A stretch of DNA of 64,000 bases from CAWVSB01 sp046710535 (GCA_046710535.1 JBKEHH010000005.1:1-64000); one strand, 5' to 3'. Numbered from the stretch's first letter, positions 1-8,728 are shown. Notes: generated by a model not told the origin, from the sequence alone. Numbers and translations: made by a program.

Positions 1-6
1 GCTTTA

Positions 7-468
7 CTAAGCGACCACATACATTAATAACCACTCACCAATTAAGGCGGGCTTATCTTGGCCTTTAATTTCAACACTGATAGCTTGCTTGATTAAAATC
101 TGACCGCCATCTTTATGGGTTACATCGGCAATGGTTACTTTGGCACGAACCTCACTACCCACTCGAACAGGATTTATAAACCGAACTTTGTCGAAGCCGT
201 AATTAACACCCATCACTATATTCTCAGGCACTATGCTGCAATTCTCAGTAAGATGCACCAACATAGAAAGCGTTAGAAACCCATGCGCGATGGTACCTCC
301 AAATGGCGTCTCTTTTGCTTTCTCTTCGTCTATATGAATAAACTGATGGTCTAAAGTTGCGTCGGCAAATGTATTGACTTGGTCTTGTGTAATGGTGAAC
401 CAATCGCCTGCATCTAGTTCTTTGCCGATATAATCAGCTAATTTTTCTTTTACTACTACTTCCAACAT
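7..468 (-). CDS. MaoC-family (R)-specific enoyl-CoA hydratase
   Basis: This is a single hot-dog MaoC dehydratase of about 153 residues, expected to hydrate trans-2-enoyl-CoA to (R)-3-hydroxyacyl-CoA in the cytoplasm. The Asp-x4-His hydratase pair is visible in 'FADATLDHQFIHID', followed by the typical 'GGTIAHGFLTLSML'. I start it at the ATG at 468 because a GGGG ribosome site lies just upstream; the frame stays open a further 18 codons, but that extension is hydrophobic and unlike the family. It lies downstream of an acyl-CoA dehydrogenase gene on the same strand, but a terminator separates them. The exact substrate is inferred only from family and context. Confidence 0.85.
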   Translation of the reverse strand: MLEVVVKEKLADYIGKELDAGDWFTITQDQVNTFADATLDHQFIHIDEEKAKETPFGGTIAHGFLTLSMLVHLTENCSIVPENIVMGVNYGFDKVRFINPVRVGSEVRAKVTIADVTHKDGGQILIKQAISVEIKGQDKPALIGEWLLMYVVA

Positions 469-586
469 AAATAACCCCAGTATTAGAAAATAAATTTGAA
501 TCTGAAACATTACCACAGGCAAGCAACATATTGCATTGCCAGTTTTGCACTAAAACTTTACCTTTTATGCCATTTGGCTAATAGAA

Positions 587-615
587 AAAACCCGGCCTAA
601 GCCGGGTTTTTCTTG
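587..615 (-). terminator. Rho-independent terminator after the acyl-CoA dehydrogenase gene
   Basis: A GC-rich hairpin (arms AAAACCCGGC and GCCGGGTTTT, four-base loop) lies 27 bases past the stop of the minus-strand acyl-CoA dehydrogenase gene. Read on the minus strand it ends in a run of T. It should separate that transcript from the MaoC gene. Confidence 0.85.
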
Positions 616-641
616 TCTTACAACAACGCCATAGTACCGAG

Positions 642-1877
642 CTATTTACTAGCCTCAAATGCTTCGCGGTAAGGCCGTAGCTCTCTGCGCGCGACTTGAC
701 GACGATGCACAGCATCAGGGCCGTCAGCCAAGCGCAATGTACGCGTACCCATCCACATAGCCGCTAACGGGAAGTCTTGTGAAATACCCGCCGCGCCGTG
801 CATTTGAATCGATTCATTGATAATACGCTCAGCCATATTGGGGATCGCCACCTTAATTTTGGAGATCCACACATGTGCATCTTTGGCGCCCATAGTGTCA
901 ATGATGTGAGCCGTCTTCAATACTAACAGGCGCCCCATCTCGATATCGATACGAGCATTAGCAATTAGGTCAAAGTTTGCACCTAGGTTAACTAAAGGCT
1001 TACCAAATGCGGTACGACTAACACCGCGTTCACAAAACATCGCCAACGCTTTTTCAGCACTGCCTAGCGCGCGCATACAATGGTGAACACGACCTGGGCC
1101 GAGGCGACCTTGCGAGATTTCAAAACCACGGCCACGGCCAAGGATTATATTGTCTTTTGGCACGCGCACGTCTGTAAAACGAATATGCATATGGCCATGC
1201 GGCGCGTCATCCATAGAGAATACATGCATTGGACGCAAGATATCCACACCAGCAGTGTCGATTGGCACTAATATTTGTGACTGACGCGAATGAGCTGGCG
1301 CATCTGGCTCAGTGACAACCATACAAATCATGATTTTACAGCGCGGGTCGCCGGCACCAGAAATATAGAATTTCTCGCCATTGATTACCCAATCGTCGCC
1401 ATCTAAAACAGCCGACATGCGGACATTAGTTGCGTCACTAGAGGCTACGTCTGGCTCAGTCATGGCAAAGGCTGAGCGAATTTTGCCATCCAACAATGGC
1501 TCTAACCACTCTTTTTTCTGCTCTTCGCTACCGTATTTCATCAATACGTCCATATTGCCGGTATCCGGTGCAGCACAGTTAAATGCTTCAGCGGCCAAAT
1601 GGTATTTGCCCATCTCTTCAGCAAGGTAGGCGTATTCAACAGTTGAAAAACGACCACCAAATTTTTCATCGGCAATAAAGAAGTTCCACAAGTTTTTAGC
1701 GCGTGCTTTCGACTTTAAAGTTTCGACAATTTCAGTTTGTCGGTCGGTAAGAGTCCAGCGGTCACCCTTATCAATTTCTTCAAAAAACTCATGCTCTACT
1801 GGCGCAACTTCGGTTTGAATAAACTCTATTACTTCTGCTAAAACCGGCTTTAGCTTATCTGATATACCTAAATCCAT
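642..1877 (-). CDS. Acyl-CoA dehydrogenase (about 410 residues)
   Basis: FAD-dependent alpha,beta-dehydrogenation of an acyl-CoA, feeding electrons to ETF. The N-terminal helical domain, the middle FAD segment 'FAMTEPDVASSDATN' and the C-terminal 'QMHGAAGISQDFPLAAMW' block with 'RLADGPDAVHRRQVARRE' match the 400-residue ACAD10/11-like branch of the family rather than short-chain butyryl-CoA dehydrogenases. The length is normal and the ATG at 1877 is preceded by an AAGAGG-type ribosome site. It is transcribed away from tesB across a 170-base divergent promoter region. Substrate chain length cannot be read from the sequence. Confidence 0.9.
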   Translation of the reverse strand: MDLGISDKLKPVLAEVIEFIQTEVAPVEHEFFEEIDKGDRWTLTDRQTEIVETLKSKARAKNLWNFFIADEKFGGRFSTVEYAYLAEEMGKYHLAAEAFNCAAPDTGNMDVLMKYGSEEQKKEWLEPLLDGKIRSAFAMTEPDVASSDATNVRMSAVLDGDDWVINGEKFYISGAGDPRCKIMICMVVTEPDAPAHSRQSQILVPIDTAGVDILRPMHVFSMDDAPHGHMHIRFTDVRVPKDNIILGRGRGFEISQGRLGPGRVHHCMRALGSAEKALAMFCERGVSRTAFGKPLVNLGANFDLIANARIDIEMGRLLVLKTAHIIDTMGAKDAHVWISKIKVAIPNMAERIINESIQMHGAAGISQDFPLAAMWMGTRTLRLADGPDAVHRRQVARRELRPYREAFEASK

Positions 1878-2049
1878 GATCCTGCCTCTTCTTATACTAT
1901 TTAATTCGATATCTACTAAGCCCAGATTAAGCGTTATACCTATGGTCTGACAAATAACTACTTATTATCTGTGTCTATCACTGAAAATAATAGCTAACAT
2001 TAGCGTCCATAAAAAATATCTATGCAAACCCCAACTTAAGAGTAACGCT

Positions 2050-2919
2050 TTGACCAATTTCCCCTACCGAAAACTGTCACAATTGCTGGGGTTTTTAGAG
2101 TTAACCACTATTTCAGAGATGGAATATCTGACCACAGCATTAAAACGCTCTAGCCGTATATTTGGCGGGCAAGTGTTAGCCCAAGCCTTAATGGCCGCCA
2201 GCAATACCGTTAATGACGAAAAAACTCCACATTCAATGCACTGCTATTTTTTAAAAGCCGGCAATACCGCAAAAGACGTTCTGTATACCGTTACATCAAT
2301 GACTGATGGACGCTCGTTTAGCGCCCGCCAGGTAATCGCCACTCAAGAAGGTAGGGCCATTTTTAGCTGTACTATTTCTTATCACATTACTGAGCCAGGC
2401 CTGCACCATCAAACTACAATGCCAGATGTTGCTCACCCAGATACATTAATTAGCCGAGCTGAATTTGCCCAACAGATGCAGGACAAATACGGCGAAGACA
2501 AGCGATCTAGCTATCGAATGCCACCCATTGAGATTAAACCCCTATCACCGCGGGACTCATTTGAACCCCATATTGACAATGAACCGACTGGCCACTGGAT
2601 GCGAATAAGAGAGCCTCTAGGTGATGACAACAACCTGCACTTGGTAATGCTAACGTATATGTCTGACCTGACCTTGCTTGGAACCGCCTTTCGGCGACAC
2701 CCATACTCCCCTGAATCAGCCGGAATGCAGTGCGCTAGCCTTGATCATTCTATTTGGTTTCACGATGCATTTAGAGCTGATGAATGGCTGTTCTTTCATC
2801 AAGACAGCCCGATTGGCAATGGTGCTAGAGGCTTTAATAGAGCTACCGTTTATACTCAAGACGGCCGCTTAGTGGCATCTCTTAGTCAAGAAAATCTAAT
2901 GCGCGTTGCACCTAATTAA
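2050..2919 (+). CDS. tesB: Acyl-CoA thioesterase II
   Basis: Double hot-dog thioesterase that hydrolyses acyl-CoA to free acid and CoA. The N-terminal repeat carries 'RIFGGQVLAQAL'. The C-terminal repeat has 'SLDHSIWFH' with the catalytic Asp, then 'HQDSP' where E. coli TesB has its Thr (a Ser here), then 'LSQENLMR' with the catalytic Gln. Length of 289 residues is normal for TesB. The start is a TTG at 2050 with AAGAG about eight bases upstream; an ATG 24 codons in would cut into the first repeat. Its 3' end overlaps the convergent phosphatase gene by eight bases. Confidence 0.92.
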   Translation: MTNFPYRKLSQLLGFLELTTISEMEYLTTALKRSSRIFGGQVLAQALMAASNTVNDEKTPHSMHCYFLKAGNTAKDVLYTVTSMTDGRSFSARQVIATQEGRAIFSCTISYHITEPGLHHQTTMPDVAHPDTLISRAEFAQQMQDKYGEDKRSSYRMPPIEIKPLSPRDSFEPHIDNEPTGHWMRIREPLGDDNNLHLVMLTYMSDLTLLGTAFRRHPYSPESAGMQCASLDHSIWFHDAFRADEWLFFHQDSPIGNGARGFNRATVYTQDGRLVASLSQENLMRVAPN

Positions 2920-3457
2920 CGATTGTTGTCAGTTGCTTCCCCGCAGCAAAGTTAACTAATTCGCCAGCTTCGATAGTGACTTGGTTAATAGACCCGTAGT
3001 TGGGCATCTGCTGTAACACCGGCGCTTGCTTAGATACCCAGCCTGCAACCGCGTTGATTACCATAAAATGACAGAACACAATTGTAGGCTGTGTTAACTC
3101 ACTTAGCGCCGCAATAATATGTTTTTGCCACGCCAGCATTGCATCATCCATATCTTGCCAGTCCTGCTTCATAATATTCTTGAGCCAAACCGACCTGTCA
3201 CCAATATCAATAGGCGTTGGAATTTCTGTTACCCGAGGCTCAATAGTTATATCAACATGCCATAGCTTTGCCAGCGGCTGAGCCGTTTCAACTGCTCTAA
3301 GCTTGGGGCTGGAAATAATAACTGCCTGCGCCAGCTGGCTTAATTCGTTGGCGACATTAATAGCCTGAGTTTTACCCAAAACTGACAACCCTGGGTCGTT
3401 ACTTTCACCCCATGAAGCAGCAGCTTCGCCATGCCTAACCAGATATACTATTGCCAT
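2912..3457 (-). CDS. Histidine phosphatase family protein (SixA-like)
   Basis: Small phosphoglycerate-mutase-fold phosphatase of 181 residues. The catalytic 'RHG' is at residues 8-10, the second conserved His is in 'VFCHFM' near residue 130, and the phosphate-binding Arg is in 'SSPKLRAVETA'. The length resembles SixA-type phosphohistidine phosphatases more than metabolic mutases, but the true substrate is not visible. The start codon lies only about 30 bases from that of the divergent SDR gene, so the two promoters must be interleaved. Confidence 0.82.
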   Translation of the reverse strand: MAIVYLVRHGEAAASWGESNDPGLSVLGKTQAINVANELSQLAQAVIISSPKLRAVETAQPLAKLWHVDITIEPRVTEIPTPIDIGDRSVWLKNIMKQDWQDMDDAMLAWQKHIIAALSELTQPTIVFCHFMVINAVAGWVSKQAPVLQQMPNYGSINQVTIEAGELVNFAAGKQLTTIVN

Positions 3458-3487
3458 CGAAAATTTCCATCGTTTAAAGGTTTTATT

Positions 3488-4222
3488 ATGCCAGCAAATT
3501 TAGCTAATCAAGTAGCGGTAGTTACCGGCGCCAGCAAAGGAATAGGCAAAGCCATCGCTGACCAATTGTGCGGTCAAGGGATGACGGTAATATTATTGGC
3601 TAGAACTGAAAATGAATTAGATAAAGCCACTAAATCAATGAGTGATTTGCCCGGCAGCGCTGTTGCCATAGTTTGCGACATTACCTTAGAAGACGAAGTC
3701 CTCAGTGTCTTTACTCAGATAGACCAGCGCTTTGGACGGATAGATCTGCTGGTTAATAATGCTGGCATGGGCTTTGGTGATTTAGTCAAAGATATGAGCC
3801 TTGCCACTTGGAAAGCAATAGTAGACGTCAATCTTACCGGTGCATTTTTATGCTGCCGCGAGGCCTTTAAACGTATGGAGCAAGGCGCAGGCGGTAGAAT
3901 TATTAATATTGGCAGTATCGCTTCAATGGCTCCGCGCCCAGGGGCTAGCGCCTATACTGCTAGTAAAGCCGCATTGGATGGCCTGACTACAGCGCTTGCT
4001 TTAGAGGGCCGCGATAGCAACATTGCAGCCTGTATTATTCACCCTGGCAATACCTATACTGACATTTGGGCTGGCAAAGAAGAATTACTAAAAGTTGAAC
4101 CGGTAATGGCCCCAGCACATGTGGCCAAGCAAGTACTAAACATTGCACTGCTGCCGCTGGATGTAAATGTACTTAGTACCGTGATGCTGCCGACCACTCA
4201 AAAATTAGTAGGTCGAGGTTAA
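3488..4222 (+). CDS. Short-chain dehydrogenase/reductase (SDR)
   Basis: Classical NAD(P)-dependent SDR of about 244 residues. Visible motifs are the Rossmann glycine signature 'TGASKGIG' (residues 13-20), 'NNAG' (90-93), a Ser in 'IGSIAS' and the catalytic 'YTASK' (Tyr156, Lys160). I begin at the ATG at 3488, directly before 'MPANLANQVAVVTG', because the frame upstream overlaps the divergent phosphatase gene and adds nothing typical. A 3-oxoacyl-ACP or 3-hydroxyacyl-CoA role would fit the surrounding fatty-acid genes, but this is inference. Confidence 0.88.
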   Translation: MPANLANQVAVVTGASKGIGKAIADQLCGQGMTVILLARTENELDKATKSMSDLPGSAVAIVCDITLEDEVLSVFTQIDQRFGRIDLLVNNAGMGFGDLVKDMSLATWKAIVDVNLTGAFLCCREAFKRMEQGAGGRIINIGSIASMAPRPGASAYTASKAALDGLTTALALEGRDSNIAACIIHPGNTYTDIWAGKEELLKVEPVMAPAHVAKQVLNIALLPLDVNVLSTVMLPTTQKLVGRG

Positions 4223-4242
4223 AGCCCAGTGATAATAAATTG

Positions 4243-4821
4243 TCAGCTAGACAAGCTGTTGATCATATTTTCTAGATAAATATTGTTAGGGTTATATTCA
4301 CCCATATAAATGCCATAACTGTCGACTTTCATTTCCCGATAAAAGTTCTTAACAGAGGGAATAAGCTCTGGATAGGCGAGCTGATCCCACGGCAGTTCAT
4401 CATCGGAAAATAGAGCAACTTCTAAAGCCTCATCGCTAGTACCAAAACTGTCACTGGGTAACTCGGTTCTAAACGATACGTAAACCTGGTTTTGATGAAT
4501 AATTGTACCGACGCCGTAGAGCTTTAAGTCATGCGGCTGAACGCTAACCTGAGTCTCTTCAAACAATTCCCGCGCTGCACCTGCTTGCAGACTCTCACCT
4601 ATTTCAGTAAAACCGCCCGGAACACTCCACAAGCCTTTAGCGGGATGTTGCGCTCTGCGCATCCACAATGCTTTACCCTGCCAAGTGGCTAAGCACGTAA
4701 CTAATACATTCAAATTATCGTAATAAACATGGTCGCAGCCAGTACACACCTGCCGTTCGATAAGCTCACCTTTCGGTATTTGCCACCGAAGTTGATCGCC
4801 ACATTCGCCACAAAATTTCAT
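4243..4821 (-). CDS. Nudix hydrolase with N-terminal zinc ribbon
   Basis: A four-cysteine zinc ribbon (Cys4, Cys7, Cys26, Cys29) precedes a Nudix fold with a complete Nudix box at residues 70-92 ('GESLQAGAARELFEETQV'). This arrangement resembles NudC and related ADP-ribose/NADH pyrophosphatases, so a nucleotide-diphosphate substrate is likely, but NudC's family-specific SQPWPFPxS motif is not present. It sits 9 bases downstream of the DUF4279 gene and is very probably cotranscribed with it. Confidence 0.86.
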   Translation of the reverse strand: MKFCGECGDQLRWQIPKGELIERQVCTGCDHVYYDNLNVLVTCLATWQGKALWMRRAQHPAKGLWSVPGGFTEIGESLQAGAARELFEETQVSVQPHDLKLYGVGTIIHQNQVYVSFRTELPSDSFGTSDEALEVALFSDDELPWDQLAYPELIPSVKNFYREMKVDSYGIYMGEYNPNNIYLENMINSLSS

Positions 4822-4830
4822 CAGCTTAGC

Positions 4831-5265
4831 CTAACCATTTTTATCGACATAAATATTCCATGCAATTGCGATGCCCATGCTGGCCAACGCTTGCATTTGC
4901 GTCGGCAGCAAATTTGGCCCACCTTCAGAGTTGTTCGCACTTTGCCACAAACACATGATATCCACTTGTAAGCCTTGGGCGGTTAGCGCTGCCATATAAG
5001 ATTTATTCGCTACCAACTGAGCCAAGATAAAATCAACATGACGCTTGGTGTCTAGTGATTCAACTTCTCCTCTGGAAGTTAAAAACCAACCGTTTTGTTT
5101 TCTTGGCACTGCGGTTTCGGCGCTACCTTTGTTCCATACCCGGCTGGGTTCTATCCCCAAGGCCTCACTTATCTCGCTAGGGTTTATCTCACCTGAGTAA
5201 ATTCTTAAGGTTGCATAAGTGCGCAAACATCCAGCGTCATCATCAAAGCTAACTACTCCACTCAT
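4831..5265 (-). CDS. DUF4279 domain protein
   Basis: A 144-residue cytoplasmic protein with the DUF4279 pattern: an N-terminal strand 'TYATLRIYSGEINPSEIS', then 'LGIEPSRVWNKG' and 'NGWFLTSRGEVES'. The family has no assigned biochemical role. There is no signal peptide or membrane segment. It is the first gene of a likely two-gene operon with the zinc-ribbon Nudix hydrolase, so it could act with or on nucleotide metabolism; that link is only genomic. Confidence 0.75.
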   Translation of the reverse strand: MSGVVSFDDDAGCLRTYATLRIYSGEINPSEISEALGIEPSRVWNKGSAETAVPRKQNGWFLTSRGEVESLDTKRHVDFILAQLVANKSYMAALTAQGLQVDIMCLWQSANNSEGGPNLLPTQMQALASMGIAIAWNIYVDKNG

Positions 5266-5605
5266 CTTTCACCTAGTTTTTCTAGCCTTTGCATGTGAGT
5301 CGCTACCTTTGTCAGCCATAACGACCTGTTAGTAAATATTATCTTTGCTTGCACCAGTATCTTTACACCGCATCATCTCGGCTGACAACTGGTCAGCGTG
5401 CTGACGCAACAGCATAGTTAACTGATAATCGCCGCGCTCAAGATAATTTTTTGTACTGTAGTGTCAACCTGTTTTTGCATAGCTAGCATTTTTTGCTAAT
5501 GCGTAATTACACTTTTCAATAATATGTCGATCGCCCTTTGAGACCAAACACATACATCAACTCACGATACAGTTTCCATAGCTGATGCGTAATTGAAGGC
5601 TGCTG
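5266..5605. other. 340-base gap with possible gene debris
   Basis: No intact gene. On the minus strand a short open stretch at about 5325-5465 reads like protein ('YLERGDYQLTMLLRQHADQL', then 'SAEMMRC') and ends at a TAA near 5330, but it lacks a start and is preceded by stops. It may be the tail of a decayed gene. The decamer ATGCGTAATT occurs twice (near 5498 and 5585). I see no convincing promoter or terminator for the flanking genes. Confidence 0.35.
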
Positions 5606-6220
5606 TCAGATTACCACCAGATGGTTGGGCAATTCGTTCTTGGCCTTTGTAGCGGGCACGAATTCCTCCAGTAATTTGCCACAACCTTCAATGCAGTCAA
5701 TAAAGCCTAGCGCAGTGTTGCCCGCTTTAACTTCGCCAATAAAGCTATCAATTATACTTTGCCATTGGGCTTGATCGATAAATTTATCAATGCCTCTATC
5801 GGCGATTATCTCTACGTAATGCTCAGCCGCCGATACAAATATAAGCACACCACTCTCACTTATAGTGTGATGCAAATTATTTTCTAAAAATTGCCGCCGT
5901 GCTAAATTTTCAGCCCGCCAATATTTAACCCGCGTAGGCACCAGCTTTATCATTAATGGTTGCCACCTTAGCACTAGCGCTAACACTACAAAAACAATCC
6001 ATTGCAGAACGAATAGATCGTCTGCCGTTAACCATAATGGCAGTAGCTTAATAAATGCGGGCAATATTAACGCTATTATTGCGGCCCACAATGTTGGTAT
6101 ATACAAATAGCTATCTGCTTGGCGAGCCAATACTGTAACCAGCTCGGCATCTGTTTTGACCTCTACTGCAGCAATAGCTGCTGCGACATGCTCTAACTCT
6201 CGTTCATTTAGCATCTTCAT
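5606..6220 (-). CDS. TPM-domain membrane protein (second TPM gene)
   Basis: About 204 residues: an N-terminal TPM-type segment ('VEVKTDAELVTVLA'), two hydrophobic helices around residues 40-90, then the rest of the TPM fold with 'SESGVLIFVSAAEHYVEIIA'. TPM (TLP18.3/Psb32/MOLO) domains occur in membrane-associated proteins of poorly known function. The ATG at 6220 shares one base with the stop of the upstream TPM gene (TAATG), which implies translational coupling, so I prefer it to the TTG two codons earlier. Third gene of the lemA-TPM-TPM operon. Confidence 0.85.
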   Translation of the reverse strand: MKMLNERELEHVAAAIAAVEVKTDAELVTVLARQADSYLYIPTLWAAIIALILPAFIKLLPLWLTADDLFVLQWIVFVVLALVLRWQPLMIKLVPTRVKYWRAENLARRQFLENNLHHTISESGVLIFVSAAEHYVEIIADRGIDKFIDQAQWQSIIDSFIGEVKAGNTALGFIDCIEGCGKLLEEFVPATKAKNELPNHLVVI

Positions 6221-6945
6221 TACCAACCCCCCGACGCACCGCCGCCGCCAAAACCACCGCCGCCACCTGAAAAACCGCCACCAAAACCTCCTGAACTTCT
6301 GCCACCGCCGAAAACTCCAGGAATAAAGATTGATCTCGTTCCTCGACGCCGGCCACCACCAAACATTCCACCACCAATATTTAGCAACACGATGATGATG
6401 AAAATCACCGCACTAAAATTATTGCCAGCAGATTTTTTCTTTGCTGCCTTACGCATTTGATACTGACCACCCAACGCTTCTACAATACTTTTTGATCCTA
6501 ACAAAATACCTTTAGGGAATTTACCCAACTTAAACTGTGGCAAAATTACAGCGTGAATAATGTTCGATGAAATAGCATCGGTTAAATCGCCTTCGAAACC
6601 ATAGCCAACTTCTATTCTCACTTTGCGCTCAGTTTTTGCAACAATGAGTAATACCCCATTGTCCTTACCTTGCTGACCAATACCCCAATGCCTTCCAAGC
6701 TGATAGCCATAATCTGCTATTTCATAGCCTTGTAAATCATCAATAGTAACAACCACAACTTGATTACCGGTAGCCCGCTGATGCCCCAAAAGATATTCGC
6801 TTAACTGCGCGTTAGTATCGGCATTGAGCATTCCCGCCTCATCGACAACAATGCCGCTAAGGGCGGGGAACTTGGGTTGTGCAATGACGCTGCCGGCTAA
6901 CAGCAATGCCAGCAATGCAACTAAACTGAGGCCAGTCGGCCTCAT
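6220..6945 (-). CDS. Secreted TPM-domain protein with glycine-rich tail (YgcG family)
   Basis: Signal peptide (residues 1-22, cleavage after 'SVIA'), a periplasmic TPM domain (about 28-150, with 'VVDEAGMLN' and 'GKDNGVLLIVAKTERKVRIE'), one transmembrane helix near 178-192 ('FSAVIFIIIVLLNI') and a C-terminal tail of about 45 residues that is nearly all Gly, Ser and Phe and ends 'GGW'. That architecture is standard for the YgcG family, usually found beside lemA, as here. Its ATG overlaps the lemA stop (TAATG). The function is unknown; a membrane-scaffold role is speculative. Confidence 0.88.
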   Translation of the reverse strand: MRPTGLSLVALLALLLAGSVIAQPKFPALSGIVVDEAGMLNADTNAQLSEYLLGHQRATGNQVVVVTIDDLQGYEIADYGYQLGRHWGIGQQGKDNGVLLIVAKTERKVRIEVGYGFEGDLTDAISSNIIHAVILPQFKLGKFPKGILLGSKSIVEALGGQYQMRKAAKKKSAGNNFSAVIFIIIVLLNIGGGMFGGGRRRGTRSIFIPGVFGGGRSSGGFGGGFSGGGGGFGGGGASGGW

Positions 6946-7541
6946 TAAAATTGAACCTGCGGTGCCGCTTGCGCGCCTTCGGTAGTTGCCTGGTAGGCCT
7001 CATAGGCTTCTAGATCACTATACATAATACTAAGCCATAGGCGGCCAGGAAAGGTTCTGATCTCAGTATTAAATGCCTGCACTGAAGCAATATAGTCTTT
7101 ACGTGCGATGGCAATTCTGTTTTCGGTGCCTTCTAACTGAGACTGTAAAGTCAGAAAGTTTTGATTCGACTTTAAATCAGGATAACGCTCTGCTACCACC
7201 ATCAGTCGACTCAATGCGCCACTCAGTGCACCTTGGGCTTTTTCAAAATTTTGCATTGCTTGTGGATTATTTAACATATTGGCATCAATTTGCATGGTGC
7301 CTACTTTCGCTCTTGCCTCAACAACCGCGGTTAAGGTGTCTTTTTCTTGCGCGGCAAAACCTTTTACCGTCGCTACCAAATTTGGCACTAAGTCTGCGCG
7401 GCGCTGATATTGATTTTCTACCTGGGCCCAAGAAGACTTCACTTGCTCATCTAGGGTGGGGATAGTATTGATGCCACAGCCAGACAACATAGTGCCGACC
7501 ATTAATACTGTACTTAATTTAACAACCTGCATTAACTTCAT
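6945..7541 (-). CDS. lemA: LemA family lipoprotein
   Basis: Helical-bundle LemA protein of about 198 residues, with the family core 'RADLVPNLVATVKGFAAQE' near residues 48-66 and 'NRIAIARKDY'. The N-terminus is a lipoprotein signal ending in 'MLSGC', so the mature protein should be lipid-anchored; many LemA proteins instead have a plain membrane anchor. I start at the ATG at 7541 rather than 13 codons upstream because it begins the signal sequence and has a GGAG ribosome site. First gene of the coupled lemA-TPM-TPM operon. Confidence 0.88.
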   Translation of the reverse strand: MKLMQVVKLSTVLMVGTMLSGCGINTIPTLDEQVKSSWAQVENQYQRRADLVPNLVATVKGFAAQEKDTLTAVVEARAKVGTMQIDANMLNNPQAMQNFEKAQGALSGALSRLMVVAERYPDLKSNQNFLTLQSQLEGTENRIAIARKDYIASVQAFNTEIRTFPGRLWLSIMYSDLEAYEAYQATTEGAQAAPQVQF

Positions 7542-7613
7542 AATTATCTCCAAGCTATTGCTGCGATGCTGAGACCGCAATAAATAGCAATTTATTTTAT
7601 AAGCTCATGACAC

Positions 7614-7639
7614 AAAAGCCGCACTAAAGTGTGGCTTTT
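7614..7639 (-). terminator. Terminator after the FabH-like gene
   Basis: A hairpin with arms AAAAGCCGCACT and AGTGTGGCTTTT (one G-T pair) stands 15 bases past the stop of the minus-strand ketosynthase gene. It separates this gene from the lemA operon downstream. Confidence 0.7.
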
Positions 7640-7654
7640 AAATAATTTATTTCG

Positions 7655-8728
7655 CTACTTTTTATTTTTTACCGCTCTAAGCTTATTAACTATTTCCAAA
7701 GCAGTATTTTCACAAGGCGGCAAATCAATATCAGTTTCGTTAACCGGCTTATTACCACCGCGCCATTTTATCAAATGTGCACTCCAAGTAAGACCGCCGC
7801 CAAACGCTGGCATTAATACATTGTCGCCATCTTGAATTCGCCCTTGTTCAATCGCCTCAACAAATGCAACAGGAGCGGTAGCAGCCGACATATTCCCGTA
7901 GCGATGAATATTGATGAAAATATTTTCTCTCGACGCACCCATACGTTTTGCCAAGGCGTCGATAATCCGCAAATTAGCCTGATGTGGGACAATAACGTCA
8001 ATATCTGAGCTGTCCATGTTGGCATCAAGCAAGGTTTTTTCACAGGCCTTGCTCATTCCAGCTACTGCTTTTTTGAAAATATCTTGGCCATGAAAATCCC
8101 AAACTGTATTGCCATAGGGTAGTCCTTGATTGGTCCAGTCTGCACCCCAACCCTCTATCGACAAAATTTTACGGGAATCGCCGTAACAGCCTAAAGACTG
8201 AGCAATAACACCACTCTCTTCTTCACTTTCTTCTAAGTAAAACGCAGCCGCACCATCACCAAATAGAACAGCAACGTTGCGATCTTCCCAATCCATAAAT
8301 TTACTAATTACTTCAGCGGCAATCACCAACACAGATTTAGCCACGCCGCTTTGAATCATCGCGGTGGCAGTTGTTAAACCATACATACCACCGGTACAGG
8401 CAGTATTAATATCCATACAAGCAGCATTGCTTGCGCCAAGTAATTGCTGCACGCGCGATGAAGAGTTAGGGCAAATTTGATCAAAGGAGGTACTGGCAAA
8501 CAAAATCATGTCGACATCTAAAGCTTCTTTACCGGCCACTGCCAGTGCTCTAGCTGCGGCAACATAACCTAAGTCGCTGCCACCAACATGTGAAATCCTG
8601 CGTTCTTGCATACCAGTTCGACTAACAATCCACTCATCGTCGGTATCAATAAAAGTCGCTAGGTCTTGATTAGTGAGAGTTGCTGGCGGCAAACATTTGC
8701 CCCAACCGGTAATTGCTGCATATGTCAT
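7655..8728 (-). CDS. Beta-ketoacyl-ACP synthase III-like (FabH family)
   Basis: Thiolase-fold condensing enzyme of 357 residues. It has the FabH entry motif 'TDDEWIVSRTGMQERRI', the active-site Cys in 'NTACTGG' (near residue 112), the His in 'VPHQAN' and the Asn in 'RYGNMSAAT', so all three catalytic residues are present. It is about 35 residues longer than E. coli FabH, the excess being a polar C-terminal extension. It is not in a fatty-acid synthesis cluster, so a special primer role or a dedicated product is possible, but nothing nearby identifies it. Confidence 0.88.
   Translation of the reverse strand: MTYAAITGWGKCLPPATLTNQDLATFIDTDDEWIVSRTGMQERRISHVGGSDLGYVAAARALAVAGKEALDVDMILFASTSFDQICPNSSSRVQQLLGASNAACMDINTACTGGMYGLTTATAMIQSGVAKSVLVIAAEVISKFMDWEDRNVAVLFGDGAAAFYLEESEEESGVIAQSLGCYGDSRKILSIEGWGADWTNQGLPYGNTVWDFHGQDIFKKAVAGMSKACEKTLLDANMDSSDIDVIVPHQANLRIIDALAKRMGASRENIFINIHRYGNMSAATAPVAFVEAIEQGRIQDGDNVLMPAFGGGLTWSAHLIKWRGGNKPVNETDIDLPPCENTALEIVNKLRAVKNKK

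Noticed and set aside
7655..8043. A second minus-strand frame inside the FabH-like gene.
   Set aside because: It is out of frame with the clear ketosynthase frame and has no domain of its own.
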